From the NCBI GenBank assembly GCA_020650975.1, contig JAIPMN010000731.1:1-42229 (forward strand): a stretch of 42,229 nt of DNA, read 5' to 3'. Below, one piece after another: positions 23,301-32,431 of the stretch; position 1 is the stretch's first letter, and each line of letters begins with the position of its first letter. The translations under genes were made by a program, and so were the position numbers. This DNA comes from Apostichopus californicus. Taxonomy: Eukaryota; Echinodermata; Holothuroidea; Aspidochirotida; Stichopodidae. The notes below the pieces were generated by a model. The model saw only the letters and a program-made list of their open reading frames with translations. It had not been told where the DNA came from and made no database searches.

Positions 23301-26300
23301 AATAGCTGGCTAATCTCTAGATGGCTGGGAATACCTCTGTCTATATCATAAGATGTCATGCCAATGGCTGAAACCTGCTTAACTATTGAATATGAGTGAC
23401 ATAATGAGTGAGGCTTTATCATGGAGGTGTTACACAAGTGTATTGGTTCTCCTCTTTACAGGAGTGTAGGTGTTATGGTACAGGCTCGACACATCAACAA
23501 CAGGTTTTTTGTATTCCGAGTTGCTCTCATTTGAAGTTATTTAGTACAGTATGACCAACTCATTTGTCACAAGAGATATTTACAGCATCGTTTCCGGGAC
23601 GCAATGTTTTGGCCAGGGACGCAAAATCTTCAATTGCTTGCGCCCAGTGGACACAACCTTTTTTATTAGAGAACAAACCCCAAGTACACACTCACAACTA
23701 GGCCTATGCAAACCATAACAAAATACATACAAATACAAGTTCTTCTGCAAAGAGTCCAAATTTTCCAATCCTAAAGATGATTGAATTTGTTTGAAAACAA
23801 ATAAAATCATAATAGTCAACCGCAATGTACAGGGTTAACATTTCCATTTCTGATATTTTCATGCTAAAAATAGTCAATGATACTTTTTTCCAGAATTTCC
23901 AGTGATTTGATTGGCTAATAGTCCTTTACGCATTGCCTGCAGACATTCTTGCATCTTTTAGTGACTCAATGAACAAAAAAATATGCAACTACTTGTATTC
24001 TAACGTTAATTTCCCCTCTCTATGTACAGTATGTATGTATTTTAGATCCTCCTGCAAGCAGGAACTCGCGAAGAAGCCTCATTGGCTTATCATAATGTTA
24101 GGCCTTGCTGTCACATACAGCGCTTATGTTACGAAGATGCGCTGGAATTGTTTCTGAGACTATCACGTAATATTTGAATCACTATTTTGCTCAGAAAATG
24201 TAATGAGTTGAGACAATCTATGAATTTTGTGGGACTCAGCCTGAGCCCCTGTTTAGGCATTAAGAAAGAACTGAAACCATTAGCAATAGCTTGGGAAGAG
24301 CAGTTAACACTAGTTGCATGCTAAGGAGGAAGGAGGACGGACCACCCTTGATACCAGACTCAGGGGGGGTTGCCATTACACACCCAAAAAACAAACGAAG
24401 GAACATGCACTAAAGAAAAATTATTCCTAAAAAATTAACAATTCAAAGTTGTGCCAAAGACAGCACAAGTAACAACAATTTCTCCAAGGGGAGTGGCGTC
24501 CTGTTTTGGAAATTGTACTTTGCTGAATTTCACTACCCTGGTTCCCCCATGGGAATTATAAAAAAAATTGCAGTTATGTTTGTTTTGTCTGACTTCTTTG
24601 TTTTTCAGTTTAAATAGAAATATGTTTTGTATTGTTTTGTTTTGTGAAAGTGATATACAATTTTCTTAAGGGGGGGGGGGAGGGGTGTCTTTGCCCAGGC
24701 CATCCCTAAGTTGTTGATGTTATTAAAAACATAATTCTTAAGGGATTAAGATTTACATAATAAAAACAAAACGAACAAAATTTCTACTATATATTTCTAA
24801 GAGTGATATGAGAGACCACTCAGAAAAGGAAAAATCATTTGGTCGCAGTTGATGATGTGGTTTCCATGTTATATTTTAAACTCCTGTTAGAGCTGATAGT
24901 TGACTCTTTCTTTTCTAGTCGATAAATCGCATAGCTCTTCTCGCAATTACTGCGATAACTCGGTTACATTTATGACGTCATTACTGTCATTTTTACATTG
25001 CAGAAATACAGTCAAAACAAATCTTTCTCCATGGTGCACTGTCTTTATTTGTTATTTCATGTCTTAACGTGTGGTGTCTGAATCATGTTAAAACATCTAC
25101 CAAACAAAACCTGTGAACAACTTTCAATCTTCAATGTTTCTTAAAATCCTTCAAAGTAAATCAAAAACTTTCGAATGAATCTATGAGGCTACTAAAACTA
25201 CTATCTCTTATAAAAGCAAATGTGAAAACAATGAATAGATGTAACACCTTGTAGCGGTGTGATGATTAGTATGCAAGAGCTTTCTCTAGAAGGATTTTCA
25301 ACGTTCTAGGCTAGGCTCTAGCCTAGCGCGATAGCAGGCCAATATTTTGCACAATGAAATTAAAACAGTCGTAAAAGATTAATAACTTATGAATTTGTGA
25401 TTATGCTCAATGATCAAAAATTGCTAAGCTGAATGTTGCCCTTGAGAACAAGAGTATTACTGACAAGTAAACGCATGAATCTAACCCGGAGCAGGTGCTT
25501 GCCAATTTTTAACACAGTACAGTGCTAGTGTAGCATTGTGAGAACCTGTATGTACAGTATACATACTTTTGCGATATTCGCTGACAAACTGCTTTAGTGC
25601 TGTTTTTGATAGGTCAGGCTATTTTTCAAAAGCAGATTATGTGTAGTGCTACTGTAGCTTGTAGTCGAGTAATCATAACTTTGGTTTTGAGCGCAATTAA
25701 ATGTACTTCCAAAGTGTCATCTCGACTACTGGCGATTAATAGATTACGACTATCAGCACTAACTCCTGTAGAGATAGTCCACAATATCCCGTAGGGTAAG
25801 AAATTTCTACAATGGGAGATCATTGGGCCTGTACAAGTTTCACCTAGTCCCTCCCTTCTAAGCCCCTTCCTGCTAAAGTGAAGGTGTAAAAACCTGGAGC
25901 TTTTGGAGCTCGACAGTATCATATATTTCTTATACTCCACATGTTAAAACCTGCCACCCTCCCCACCCCGCCCCCCAAATATACTCAAATCCCCCCAAAA
26001 AGTTGGTCATGGGAGGAATTTCCCTAAATTTTACAGCTGGCGATAATCGTAGGTAGTAGGGTATATATGTTAATCATGCATGCTATTAACTACTGCATAC
26101 TGGGTAGATAGAAATTCACTGTGTAAGTAATCCTTAGTAAGTATAGCTAAGCCTATGTAATCCTAAGTATAGCTAGGACTATGTAATCCTAAGTATACTT
26201 TTAGCCTATGTAATCCTTAGTAATACTAAGTATACTGTACTCTATGTGTAATCTATACATGCAGGAATGTCATCTGTCTCTGTGACAGATGAGTAGATAA

Positions 26301-26878
26301 AAGTAATAGATCAGTAGATCATACACTACCATGGTGTGAACTTGTGTTTTTCTTGGAGTTGACTTCATAAACGCTTTTGAGCACCAAGCATCTTCCTAAC
26401 ACTAACAGTATTTATTTTTTGCTGGAGTCGGATTCTCGATAGAAAAATAATTAAGTAGATATAGAACTTCATAAATGCTTTTGAGAATGACATATCATTC
26501 CCAAACAGGATTTTTATTAGTGGAGCCTGATTCACAACTTACACTACAGAAGGTCAACAACCCAGTTGCAACTCCACCAAAAGAAGAAACCTATTCTTTA
26601 ATTGTACTAGATTTTGACCGAAAGTGAATTCAACACTTCATGTCACTGAGGTTTTCCCTCCCCCAAATGTAGCCTACGCTGGGCCTAGGCTACTGTAGGC
26701 CATTTTAGAGTGTAGTGTAAGTTACATTACTAATTAAACCTAACAAAGGCTAGGCCACCTAGGCCTAGGCTTGATAGTCACCAATTACCATGCCATTATT
26801 TCACATAAACGTTTCCAGTAAATTAGTGTAGAAATTTTCGTCTTACCAGTATTCAACACGAACTATTTTCTTGGTCAT
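17348..26878 (-). CDS. MIEN1: Selenocysteine-containing MIEN1/SELENOW-type Rdx protein, complete, four coding exons
   Basis: Coding exons, read right to left: 26847-26878, 22908-23005, 22295-22371 and 17348-17431 (TAA). All have consensus splice sites (donors GTAAGA, GTAAGT, GTAAAT; acceptors TTACAG, TTTCAG, TTCACAG), and phases 2, 1 and 0 join exactly to 96 residues. Order: beta strand KKIVRVEY, redox motif C11-G-A-U14-G-Y with U14 encoded by TGA at 22996-22998, YPRFLELADKI helix, EVTGEVGRSRSFEIT, LLFSKLESGGFPVMDK, and the C-terminal tail ending CVIL. Human SELENOW has the same CGAUGY motif; human MIEN1 (C17orf37/Rdx12) has CxxC but shares FSKLE-GGFP and the CVIL end, so MIEN1/fish SelW2 is the better orthology. 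Rdx proteins have a thioredoxin-like fold and are thought to act in thiol redox chemistry; MIEN1 is prenylated and found at the inner plasma membrane. The acceptor before the ATG suggests a further 5'UTR exon. Its introns hold most of the mobile sequence in this window. Confidence 0.9.
17800..18190 (-). repeat. Dispersed repeat family A, reverse copy in selenoprotein intron 3
   Basis: On the - strand this gives TTCCTTGCCAAAGGCAAAAGGAA and a GTGGGTGTGTATGTGTGACGCC stretch, as in the + strand head at about 33190 (TTCCTTGACAAAGGCAAATGGAA, then TGTGTATGTGTC). It goes on into TGAGGTCAA/AGAGGTCAAA phrases. Confidence 0.65.
19507..20502. mobile_element. TTAA-flanked terminal-inverted-repeat element, about 1 kb, non-autonomous
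   Basis: The left end reads TTAA then AAGGATTGTCTGGTGG (19507-19526). The right end reads CCACCAGACAATTCCT then TTAA (20483-20502). The ends are inverted copies with one small offset, and both are bounded by TTAA, the target site duplicated by piggyBac-type transposases. The interior is richer in CpG than its surroundings and encodes no transposase I can see, so it is a MITE-like passenger. Family assignment rests on TTAA alone. It lies in intron 3 of the MIEN1-like gene. Confidence 0.65.
20590..20780 (-). repeat. Dispersed repeat family A, reverse partial copy
   Basis: The - strand contains GTGAGCACAAGAACCCTATTG, matching GTGAGTACAAGAACCATATTG at about 36635, and CAAAGGTCAA nearby. It sits next to the TTAA element. 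Confidence 0.5.
21465..21808. repeat. Direct repeats flanking the tRNA-like sequence
   Basis: AATTTCCCTGCCAGTTTTCC plus ATTGTTCATTTAC (from about 21463) recurs as AATGTCCCAGTCAGTTTTCT plus GTTGTTCATTTAC (from about 21777), roughly 33 bp at about 80 percent identity and 310 bp apart. The tRNA-like sequence lies between. An old segmental duplication or a repeated SINE tail would explain it. Confidence 0.5.
21670..21744 (+). pseudogene. tRNA-Thr(UGU)-like sequence, probably a SINE head or tRNA pseudogene
   Basis: 75 nt with a perfect 7-bp acceptor stem (GACTGGA/TCCAGTC), TA at positions 8-9, D arm GCTC-AGTTGGTT-GAGT with a canonical A box (TAGCTCAGTTGG), anticodon arm CAGGG-CTTGTAA-ATCTG (anticodon TGT, four of five pairs), five-base variable loop AGGTC and T loop TTCAAAT. 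Against function: three extra bases between the D and anticodon stems and a T stem with only about two pairs. No terminator-like T run follows directly. A and B boxes make a Pol III-derived SINE head plausible. Confidence 0.6.
22619..22647. other. Poly-G run ending in a 10-N assembly gap
   Basis: Nineteen Gs (22619-22637) run into ten Ns (22638-22647). The round gap size suggests a placeholder rather than a measured length. It lies in intron 2 of the MIEN1-like gene, so coding sequence is not affected. Confidence 0.95.
22796..22875. repeat. Short TGAGTTACTACAAT tandem repeat
   Basis: Four imperfect copies of TGAGTTACTACAAT/TGAGTTACTATGTCAA next to exon 2 of the MIEN1-like gene, within intron 2. 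Confidence 0.7.
22908..23005 (-). CDS. MIEN1: MIEN1-like coding exon 2 with recoded TGA
   Basis: This 98-nt exon starts in phase 2: exon 1 ends in TG, and the first T completes Cys11. The next codons are GGT GCC TGA GGA TAC, giving G-A-U-G-Y. The frame stays open after the TGA and encodes a typical Rdx helix (RFLELADKIRAADPEAEV) and the TGEVGRS turn. Reading TGA as stop would leave a useless 13-residue peptide, while conserved protein resumes directly, so recoding is the sensible reading. Confidence 0.9.
23640..24235 (-). repeat. Family B module, reverse copy (CCAAT box plus ATG), in selenoprotein intron 1
   Basis: Read on the - strand it matches 30468-31050 over about 590 bp. Shared phrases in order: AAAATTCATA-TTGTCTCAACTC, AAGGCCTAAC, GCAAGAATGT, GGGACTATTAGCCAATCAAAT (the - copy has AGGACTATTAGCC), CATTGACTATTT, an ATG-GAA-AT start (23847 leftwards), and GTGTGTACTTGGGGTTTG. 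It is the inverted partner of that copy, 6.2 kb away. Identity by eye is moderate. Confidence 0.7.
24973..24980. promoter_or_regulatory. Perfect CRE palindrome TGACGTCA
   Basis: TGACGTCA stands in selenoprotein intron 1 in the context TTATGACGTCATTAC. It is a consensus CREB/ATF site; use is not shown by the sequence. Confidence 0.3.
26126..26240. repeat. Tandem GTAATCCTAAGTATAGCTA-type repeat
   Basis: Four diverged copies of about 27-30 bp, each starting GTAATCCTWAGTA, within selenoprotein intron 1. Confidence 0.75.
26362..26560. repeat. Two-copy tandem duplication, about 105 bp
   Basis: ACTTCATAAACGCTTTTGAG (26363) recurs as ACTTCATAAATGCTTTTGAG (26467), each followed by a diverged CCTAACA/CCCAAACA...ATTTWTT...GGAGYCKGATTC block. 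Confidence 0.65.
26660..26775. repeat. TAGGCC-rich low-complexity patch
   Basis: Many TAGGCC/GGCCTA words, such as GGGCCTAGGCTACTGTAGGCC and CCTAGGCCTAGGC, just inside intron 1 of the MIEN1-like gene. Such patches are common in several marine invertebrate genomes. Confidence 0.6.
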
Positions 26879-27480
26879 GATGAAGACCTGCAAATATACT
26901 TTTGGTTTGATTAATTCAGATTTGATTTCGGAACTTTCTCGACTGTAAGTCTGTACTAGTAAGTAATACCTGTATAATACTAACAGTAACATCAACTTCA
27001 AAGAGCTGTCCCTTTAAATACTTCATGCGTATACAGTATCATAACTAACAACAATGGTAAGTAGTGGCCGTTTGCTCGAACATCGTAAAACGATGGCGTA
27101 CTTGCTTTACATACGCCAGAGCAAATATACGGCTCTGACATACGCCAACGCGCATTGCTTTGGTAAACACACATTATAGGCTCTGTTTGTATATTTAATA
27201 TTTCTGTACAGAGACTAGCTAATTCACCCGATCACAGTTTGTTATGTTCATCGGTTCATCCATCGAAATGTGGAAAACCCATCGAAATGTGGGGGGACGT
27301 GTCCCCCCCCCCCCCCGGATTGACGCCCATGCTGGAAGCCAGTCCTTAGTCCGACTCGGTCAATACTTGCATGAATATGCTGAAGAGTTGGTTCAAATAA
27401 TGCTCCTATGCATACGGGTATCACATGGAGGATTCATCCGAAGATAATCAAAGATCTCGAGATAACAACTCCGAGATCAA

Positions 27481-27498
27481 AATTATCTCGAGATAATT
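27481..27498. repeat. Perfect 18-bp palindrome AATTATCTCGAGATAATT
   Basis: The sequence equals its own reverse complement. Related words (ATCTCGAGATAAC at about 27455, CTCGAGATAAC at about 23177) lie nearby, suggesting a dispersed CTCGAGATAA simple-repeat family. Confidence 0.8.
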
Positions 27499-29195
27499 CA
27501 CCAAAAAAGGAATTTTAACATGTCAATTTCGGGGCTTCGTATGCATTAGGCCAACGTAGAGCGAGTCAAACGTATAGTGTTTGTATGGAAACTATTGTTA
27601 AATGTTTACTAAACTATGTCAGCAGTTTTCTACAAATTTAAGTGTTATTAATAATAGTTGGTCACGTACATTTCAACGAAATGCAGGAAATTGTCAAAAA
27701 TGTTTAACTGTTACATTGAGGCAATTTGACTGTTTACAATTAAAGGTCTTAACATTTTGACGGCACCGTTAGCGCCGTCAATATGAGCGCGCCGTCAATA
27801 TGTGAAGACTCTTCTCTGTAAGTTTTGCTGCAATTTATCATTTTGCTGCTAAGTAACTGTTGAATTTACGACATTAATTAGAGATCAATGAATCATTTTG
27901 ATGCAAATTAGCTCAATTGTTGACATGTCATTTATAATATTTTGAAGTTCAATGTCGAATCCTTGGAATTTTTCATATATGCCTACTGCTCCAAATTGTA
28001 TCTGTCACTGAAAATTAGTTCATTTTGTTGAAAATAGTTACTATATTTACGAAAAGATCCTCAAATTTGACGGTACCTTGACGGTTGTATAGTGAAACAT
28101 GTAAGGATTTTATCAATTTGTTGCAAATTATTAACATTAAGTGATCAATTAGTCATTTGTTGTAAACGTTCACTTACATATAGCTCTTATCATCAACGCT
28201 TCCATACCAAACAGAAATTCAAAAAATCGACCTCTTTCCTCTCCCCAACCCTACTCCCACACCTATATGTAAAAGTACTTGTTCGGAATATCTCCATATG
28301 ATGAATAAAATTGGTTTCTGTGAGATTCTCGTGATCTCATTGGACAATTCTGTCACATGTCAATCCATGACGCTTTTGATTTGGGTGAAACTTTCATATG
28401 TAAAAGAAAGCGACATATTAATAAGTGCGTATCCGTTTAATCACGAGCTTCGAACAATATCTACCCTCTTCTAACTTAATGTAGCCGTGGTTTGTAACCA
28501 CGAGAATGTTCTTTAACAAGTTGTGCCTAGATCGTGCATCTCTGAAGTACGGTTAGTTTTAAAAATGTTGACGTTTCAATGCTAACGTCCACTCAGAATA
28601 CAAGAAACTGTTATTTGAGGGGCTATCTTTGGACGTCCGTTACTAGTACATATGACGATTTTGTCCAAAGACTGATTTCATGACTTGTCATGTTATGCGT
28701 CCCATGCACGTAAAGACTTTTCCCACAGCATCATTATTAAATTTCCATTACAGAATTTGTATGTGACCAGCTAGCTAGCTAGCTACGTACCAGCAGCATA
28801 CACTTCAGTGCTAGTGATTTGTAGTGATACAACAAACAATATGTTAGCCGAGTTTCTGGACGTTAACATTGTAGACGTGACGTTACTGGACGGTGAGGTT
28901 TTCGTGCAATTTATAGTACTCCATGTACAGGAATAGTGAGGTAGGATGCACACGTTGCTTGGCGTCTCTTATGTTAGTAAGGCTTGAGAATGTAACTGAC
29001 ATGAAAAATTCATAATCATATATATATTATTAACGCCGATGACAACTGAATCTCGCACCGTATCCACAGCATGGGTTAATGGGTTCTGCGAGACGAAATA
29101 AAACGTCACTCAAATTGTAGCTACGACGTAACCATAGTGTAGGCCAGGTCAGTTCAATGAATCATTGCCTGTAAGAAATATAATGTGTGCAGTTT

Positions 29196-29212
29196 GCACA
29201 CACACACACACA
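29196..29212. repeat. (CA)n microsatellite
   Basis: About eight CA dinucleotides following GTGTGCAGTTTG. Confidence 0.85.
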
Positions 29213-30467
29213 AATAGAAAAGAAGAAGAAAAATATAAGTCTTGTTGTTCACTGATTATTGGCCTAATGTCTGACTGTTCCATGGTAGGCCTAGCACAAG
29301 TAGGACTAGGACTGTAAAAAGTGATAGATAACATTGAGTGTGTCTATTTATGTATTTAAGCATGGCCATGGATTACAAGTCGTTTATGAAGGAATTGTTT
29401 GCAATCTATGATATGAAGATAGAACAACCAATGATGTAAATACAGGTCCAAATAAATCTAGGGAAAATACAGGTCAGAAGCAGCGTTCGATTTAGTTGGT
29501 ATCGCATCCCAACATGTGACATACTTCTCTGTACTTGCGATGCAGTTCTCATTATGTATCTAGCGTAAAAATGCGATGTCGTATATTCGACAATTTATAG
29601 TAACACACAGTGAGGATCTGCTGGCAATAGGCAATATTCTTTGCAAAAAGTTTGAGAAGTAAAACAAACCGTGGGCTGCAATATGATTTATTCATATTTG
29701 CATTAAAACCAGACATCACTAAATTGCTGCAAAACAGTGTTGGACAGGTGGCATTACATTATAATAACAATGTTGTTTCTGCACCGGACTGGTGTAATTA
29801 TACAGCTAGGAACTGCGAGTCATGCACTTCATGCTGCAAGCTACGGTATGTTGCTCTAACTAGCTTTCCACAATTCCCACATGTGGCAACGAACTCCGCA
29901 CTTGTGTGTCGTGTCTATGTTCATAGTAGTGTTTGTATATTTAAATGATGCATAAATTAATAGATAGATCTTGACGACACGAGAACCACCCCCCCCCCCC
30001 AACCACCCAAATGCCTAGTACTCGCTCACTACTTTAAGAACCCCTGTCGTAAGTTACCATTAATAATTACCCAATGCAATTACTCCTAAGTTTTCAGCAA
30101 AGTTGAAAGAATTTTCCTTAAATTTCCCCAAACTCTATCGGCAAGTCGGCACAAACCCAACTGGTTCTGATCCCTCCCCATTACAGTATATAAACAACTT
30201 TTCACGCACTGACGATTGAGCAAATAATCAAGCTTCGATGGCTACTTTTGACGACATATGAAGTAGTTTACAGTTGAACGTTGGAGGTTTAAAAAACAAT
30301 TATAACTGAAGCATGTGGTCAAAAGGATCTCAAAATCTTATGCATGTTTGCAATGAAGAAATTACTGTGGTATGAATGCACATTTCACTAGCAACTCTCA
30401 ATGCACGGAAAGGGCACACATACAGTACTGTGAGGTGAAAAATACTTTTGAGTATCAGAGATGTTAT

Positions 30468-31050
30468 CTTCCCATTAAAATTCATAACTTGTCTCAACTC
30501 CTAACATTTTGTGATCAAATCAATGTTTCAAATTTATCCGAGAGTCTCAGTAACAATTCAACAGTAACTTTGAATCATTATAGCGCTTCTAGTCGTAACT
30601 TTTCACAACAAGGCCTAACGGTATGATATTTGAGTGCACACATAAATGCCTATAGCACAAACTTTGATATCTCTACACAATGGAAAGTAAAGTTGCAAGA
30701 AGCTGTTGTTAAACAATATACTTTGTACACCACAGGTGCAAGAATGTTTCCAGACAATGGGTAAGGGACTATTAGCCAATCAAATTACAGAAATTTGTAA
30801 AAGCATCATTGACTATTTACTGCTTGAAAATCTGTCATGGAAATATTGTTAACTTCGTACTGTGCATGGCTGATTGTTATAATTTACTTGTTTCAAAGTC
30901 TAACAAATAAAATCATGGTAGGATTGGAAACATTTTTAGTTCTTTTGAGAAGGTGTGGGTTTTCTTTTTGGAAAAGAAAGATGTTCATTCCAAAATGTGT
31001 TTTGTTATGTGTTGCTGTGACTGTGTGTGTACTTGGGGTTTGGTAGCAGT
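30468..31050 (+). repeat. Family B module, forward copy, with CCAAT box and a 69-codon ORF
   Basis: This copy matches the reverse copy at 23640-24235. TTAGCCAATCAAA (about 30771-30783) is a consensus CCAAT/NF-Y core conserved in both. About 55 nt on, an ATG (30837) at the same place in both copies opens a 69-codon frame here that ends with a hydrophobic stretch after a basic WKRKMFIPK segment, like a signal anchor. The ORF matches no protein I recognise. A duplicated promoter plus first exon, or a repeat with a chance ORF, are both possible. Confidence 0.6.
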
Positions 31051-31659
31051 CGAAAAATGTGCAATTCTATTGCCAGGCAAAAATTGCTACAAAAAGTTGG
31101 TAAATTGCTAGACAAAACCAATTATGTGTAGCATCATTTTCTACCCCACAAAAACACTAAATCAAATGCTGGTCAGAGGGGGATTCATTTATGGACCTTT
31201 ATAATGATTTGACTTGCAAAGTTTGAACATAGGCTTTGGTCTCTAAGGCCTTTTCATGTCTGAGGAGAAACCTTCTGATGACCTTACTGTGACATACCCA
31301 ACACGTTTTGTTCTCTATCAGAGAATATAAAACGAGCTGTTATAACTGTTTGTAAAGCCTTGTACATAAGTAACCTTGCATTCTTTCAGATAACATAATG
31401 TACTGTAACACCACCAATGTCCGAGGTGTCTAATCAGAAGCTTTGGGTCGAAAGGAGGGAACAGTGAGGGGGAAAGAGGGAAGCTTATTATACAGAAAAC
31501 ACTAAAGACAAAACATTAAAGAGAAGATTGTAAAGTTTCATGATATTATAATTAAATATATTACTACATGCTTAAAATTTGGAGATCCTTTTAAGGTATC
31601 TCCAGATAGGAAACTTTAGTGGCTCTCATAGTTTGTTATGTTTAGTTTCCCTCTGGCTG

Positions 31660-31910
31660 CAGTTTTGATGTGAAGTACATATTAAAGTGTACAAAACAAA
31701 AAATTTCCAATTTTCATCTTTGGCCAAGATGGTAAAAAGTGTGCAAAATGTTAACTTTCAGATTTTATCATAATGCACATTTTTATAGTACATCTTTTCA
31801 TAACAGTAATTTTCATAGTTTTGATGAGAAGTACTATCAAAGTGTACTAGACAGAATGTTTGCAACTTTCATGTTTTGTCAAGATGGTAGCAGCCTGCAG
31901 GTGTGCAAAG
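31660..31910. repeat. Two-copy diverged tandem duplication
   Basis: GTTTTGATGTGAAGTACATATTAAAGTGTAC (31663) recurs as GTTTTGATGAGAAGTACTATCAAAGTGTAC (31817), both followed by TTTTCATSTTT...CAAGATGGTA and GTGTGCAAA. Confidence 0.7.
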
Positions 31911-32311
31911 TGGTGCTAAGGCCCAGATTTGTACCGTATTACAATGTGTTAGTCATCAATTTGATGTACTTCTACCCTAGAAGTACATCTTAGATTGACA
32001 AATCTTACACTGAGTAACACTTAGTAGGTTTGGTAATCTTGTTGACCAAATTGCAAAATGTTGTTTAACATGAAAAGCATAAATTAATGACTGCCAAGTT
32101 CCTATTTAGCACATAAGGTAACAGGTTCACTTCATTCATTTCTTATACATATATACATTTCCAGTTTATCTAGCAAACCAAAATGGTGAACAGTTAATCT
32201 TTTGATGTAGTTGCTATGTTAACTAGTATGATACAATTTGACAGTAAAACTGATCATATAGTTTTGTTTTTAATTAAATCTATATTATGATATCGTTTGA
32301 ATTTATTTCAG

Positions 32312-32431
32312 TAGTTTTGATTCCGCATACCTACACACCTGTGAACTTTACAGTCCTGGCAACCTTCCATCGTGGTAGACATTTTGTGCCTTCCAACGTT
32401 ACATTGCTGTCATATATTCTGGAAGGAGGTC
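32312..32431 (+). other. MGAT1: 5'UTR part of the MGAT1 start exon
   Basis: A good acceptor (ATTTATTTCAG, ending 32311) precedes the MGAT1 start, so the exon probably begins at 32312 with about 120 nt of leader. This implies at least one untranslated exon upstream in 26.9-32.3 kb, which I could not place. The leader is open in another frame that overlaps the start codon (ends 32523), a possible uORF. Confidence 0.45.

Larger units (their letters stand above)
23006..26846. other. Intron 1 of the MIEN1-like gene
   Basis: A 3.8 kb intron. It holds the family B module, a G-rich run at about 24670-24685, a C-rich run at about 25955-25995, and the tandem repeats listed separately. The 104-codon - strand ORF at 25626-25940 has no recognisable domain and was not called. 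Confidence 0.55.
26879..32311. other. Divergent intergenic region between the MIEN1-like gene and MGAT1
   Basis: Promoters and 5'UTR exons of both genes should lie here. I see no TATA-positioned start. A short ATG-started segment at 28841-28891 ends at a GTGAGG donor and could be a leader exon, unsupported otherwise. Other contents: a C14 run at 27303-27316, an 18-bp palindrome at 27481-27498, an AGCT tract at about 28772-28788, a CA microsatellite at 29196-29212, a C-run at about 29990-30000, and the family B module. ORFs of 60-98 codons here show no recognisable domain. Confidence 0.5.

Noticed and set aside
23580-23825. 81-codon - strand ORF in the family B reverse copy
   Set aside because: Its frame differs from the ORF of the forward copy, so it is not a conserved protein.
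25626-25940. 104-codon - strand ORF
   Set aside because: No recognisable domain, no conserved partner and inside intron 1 of the MIEN1-like gene; length is within chance.
28841-28891. ATG-started segment (MLAEFLDVNIVDVTLLD) ending at a GTGAGG donor, possible first exon
   Set aside because: Suggestive, but no family recognised and no partner exon in frame; it may be an MGAT1 leader exon. Not called.
29652-29948. 98-codon + strand ORF
   Set aside because: Cysteine-rich but with no known motif or exon-like borders; probably chance.
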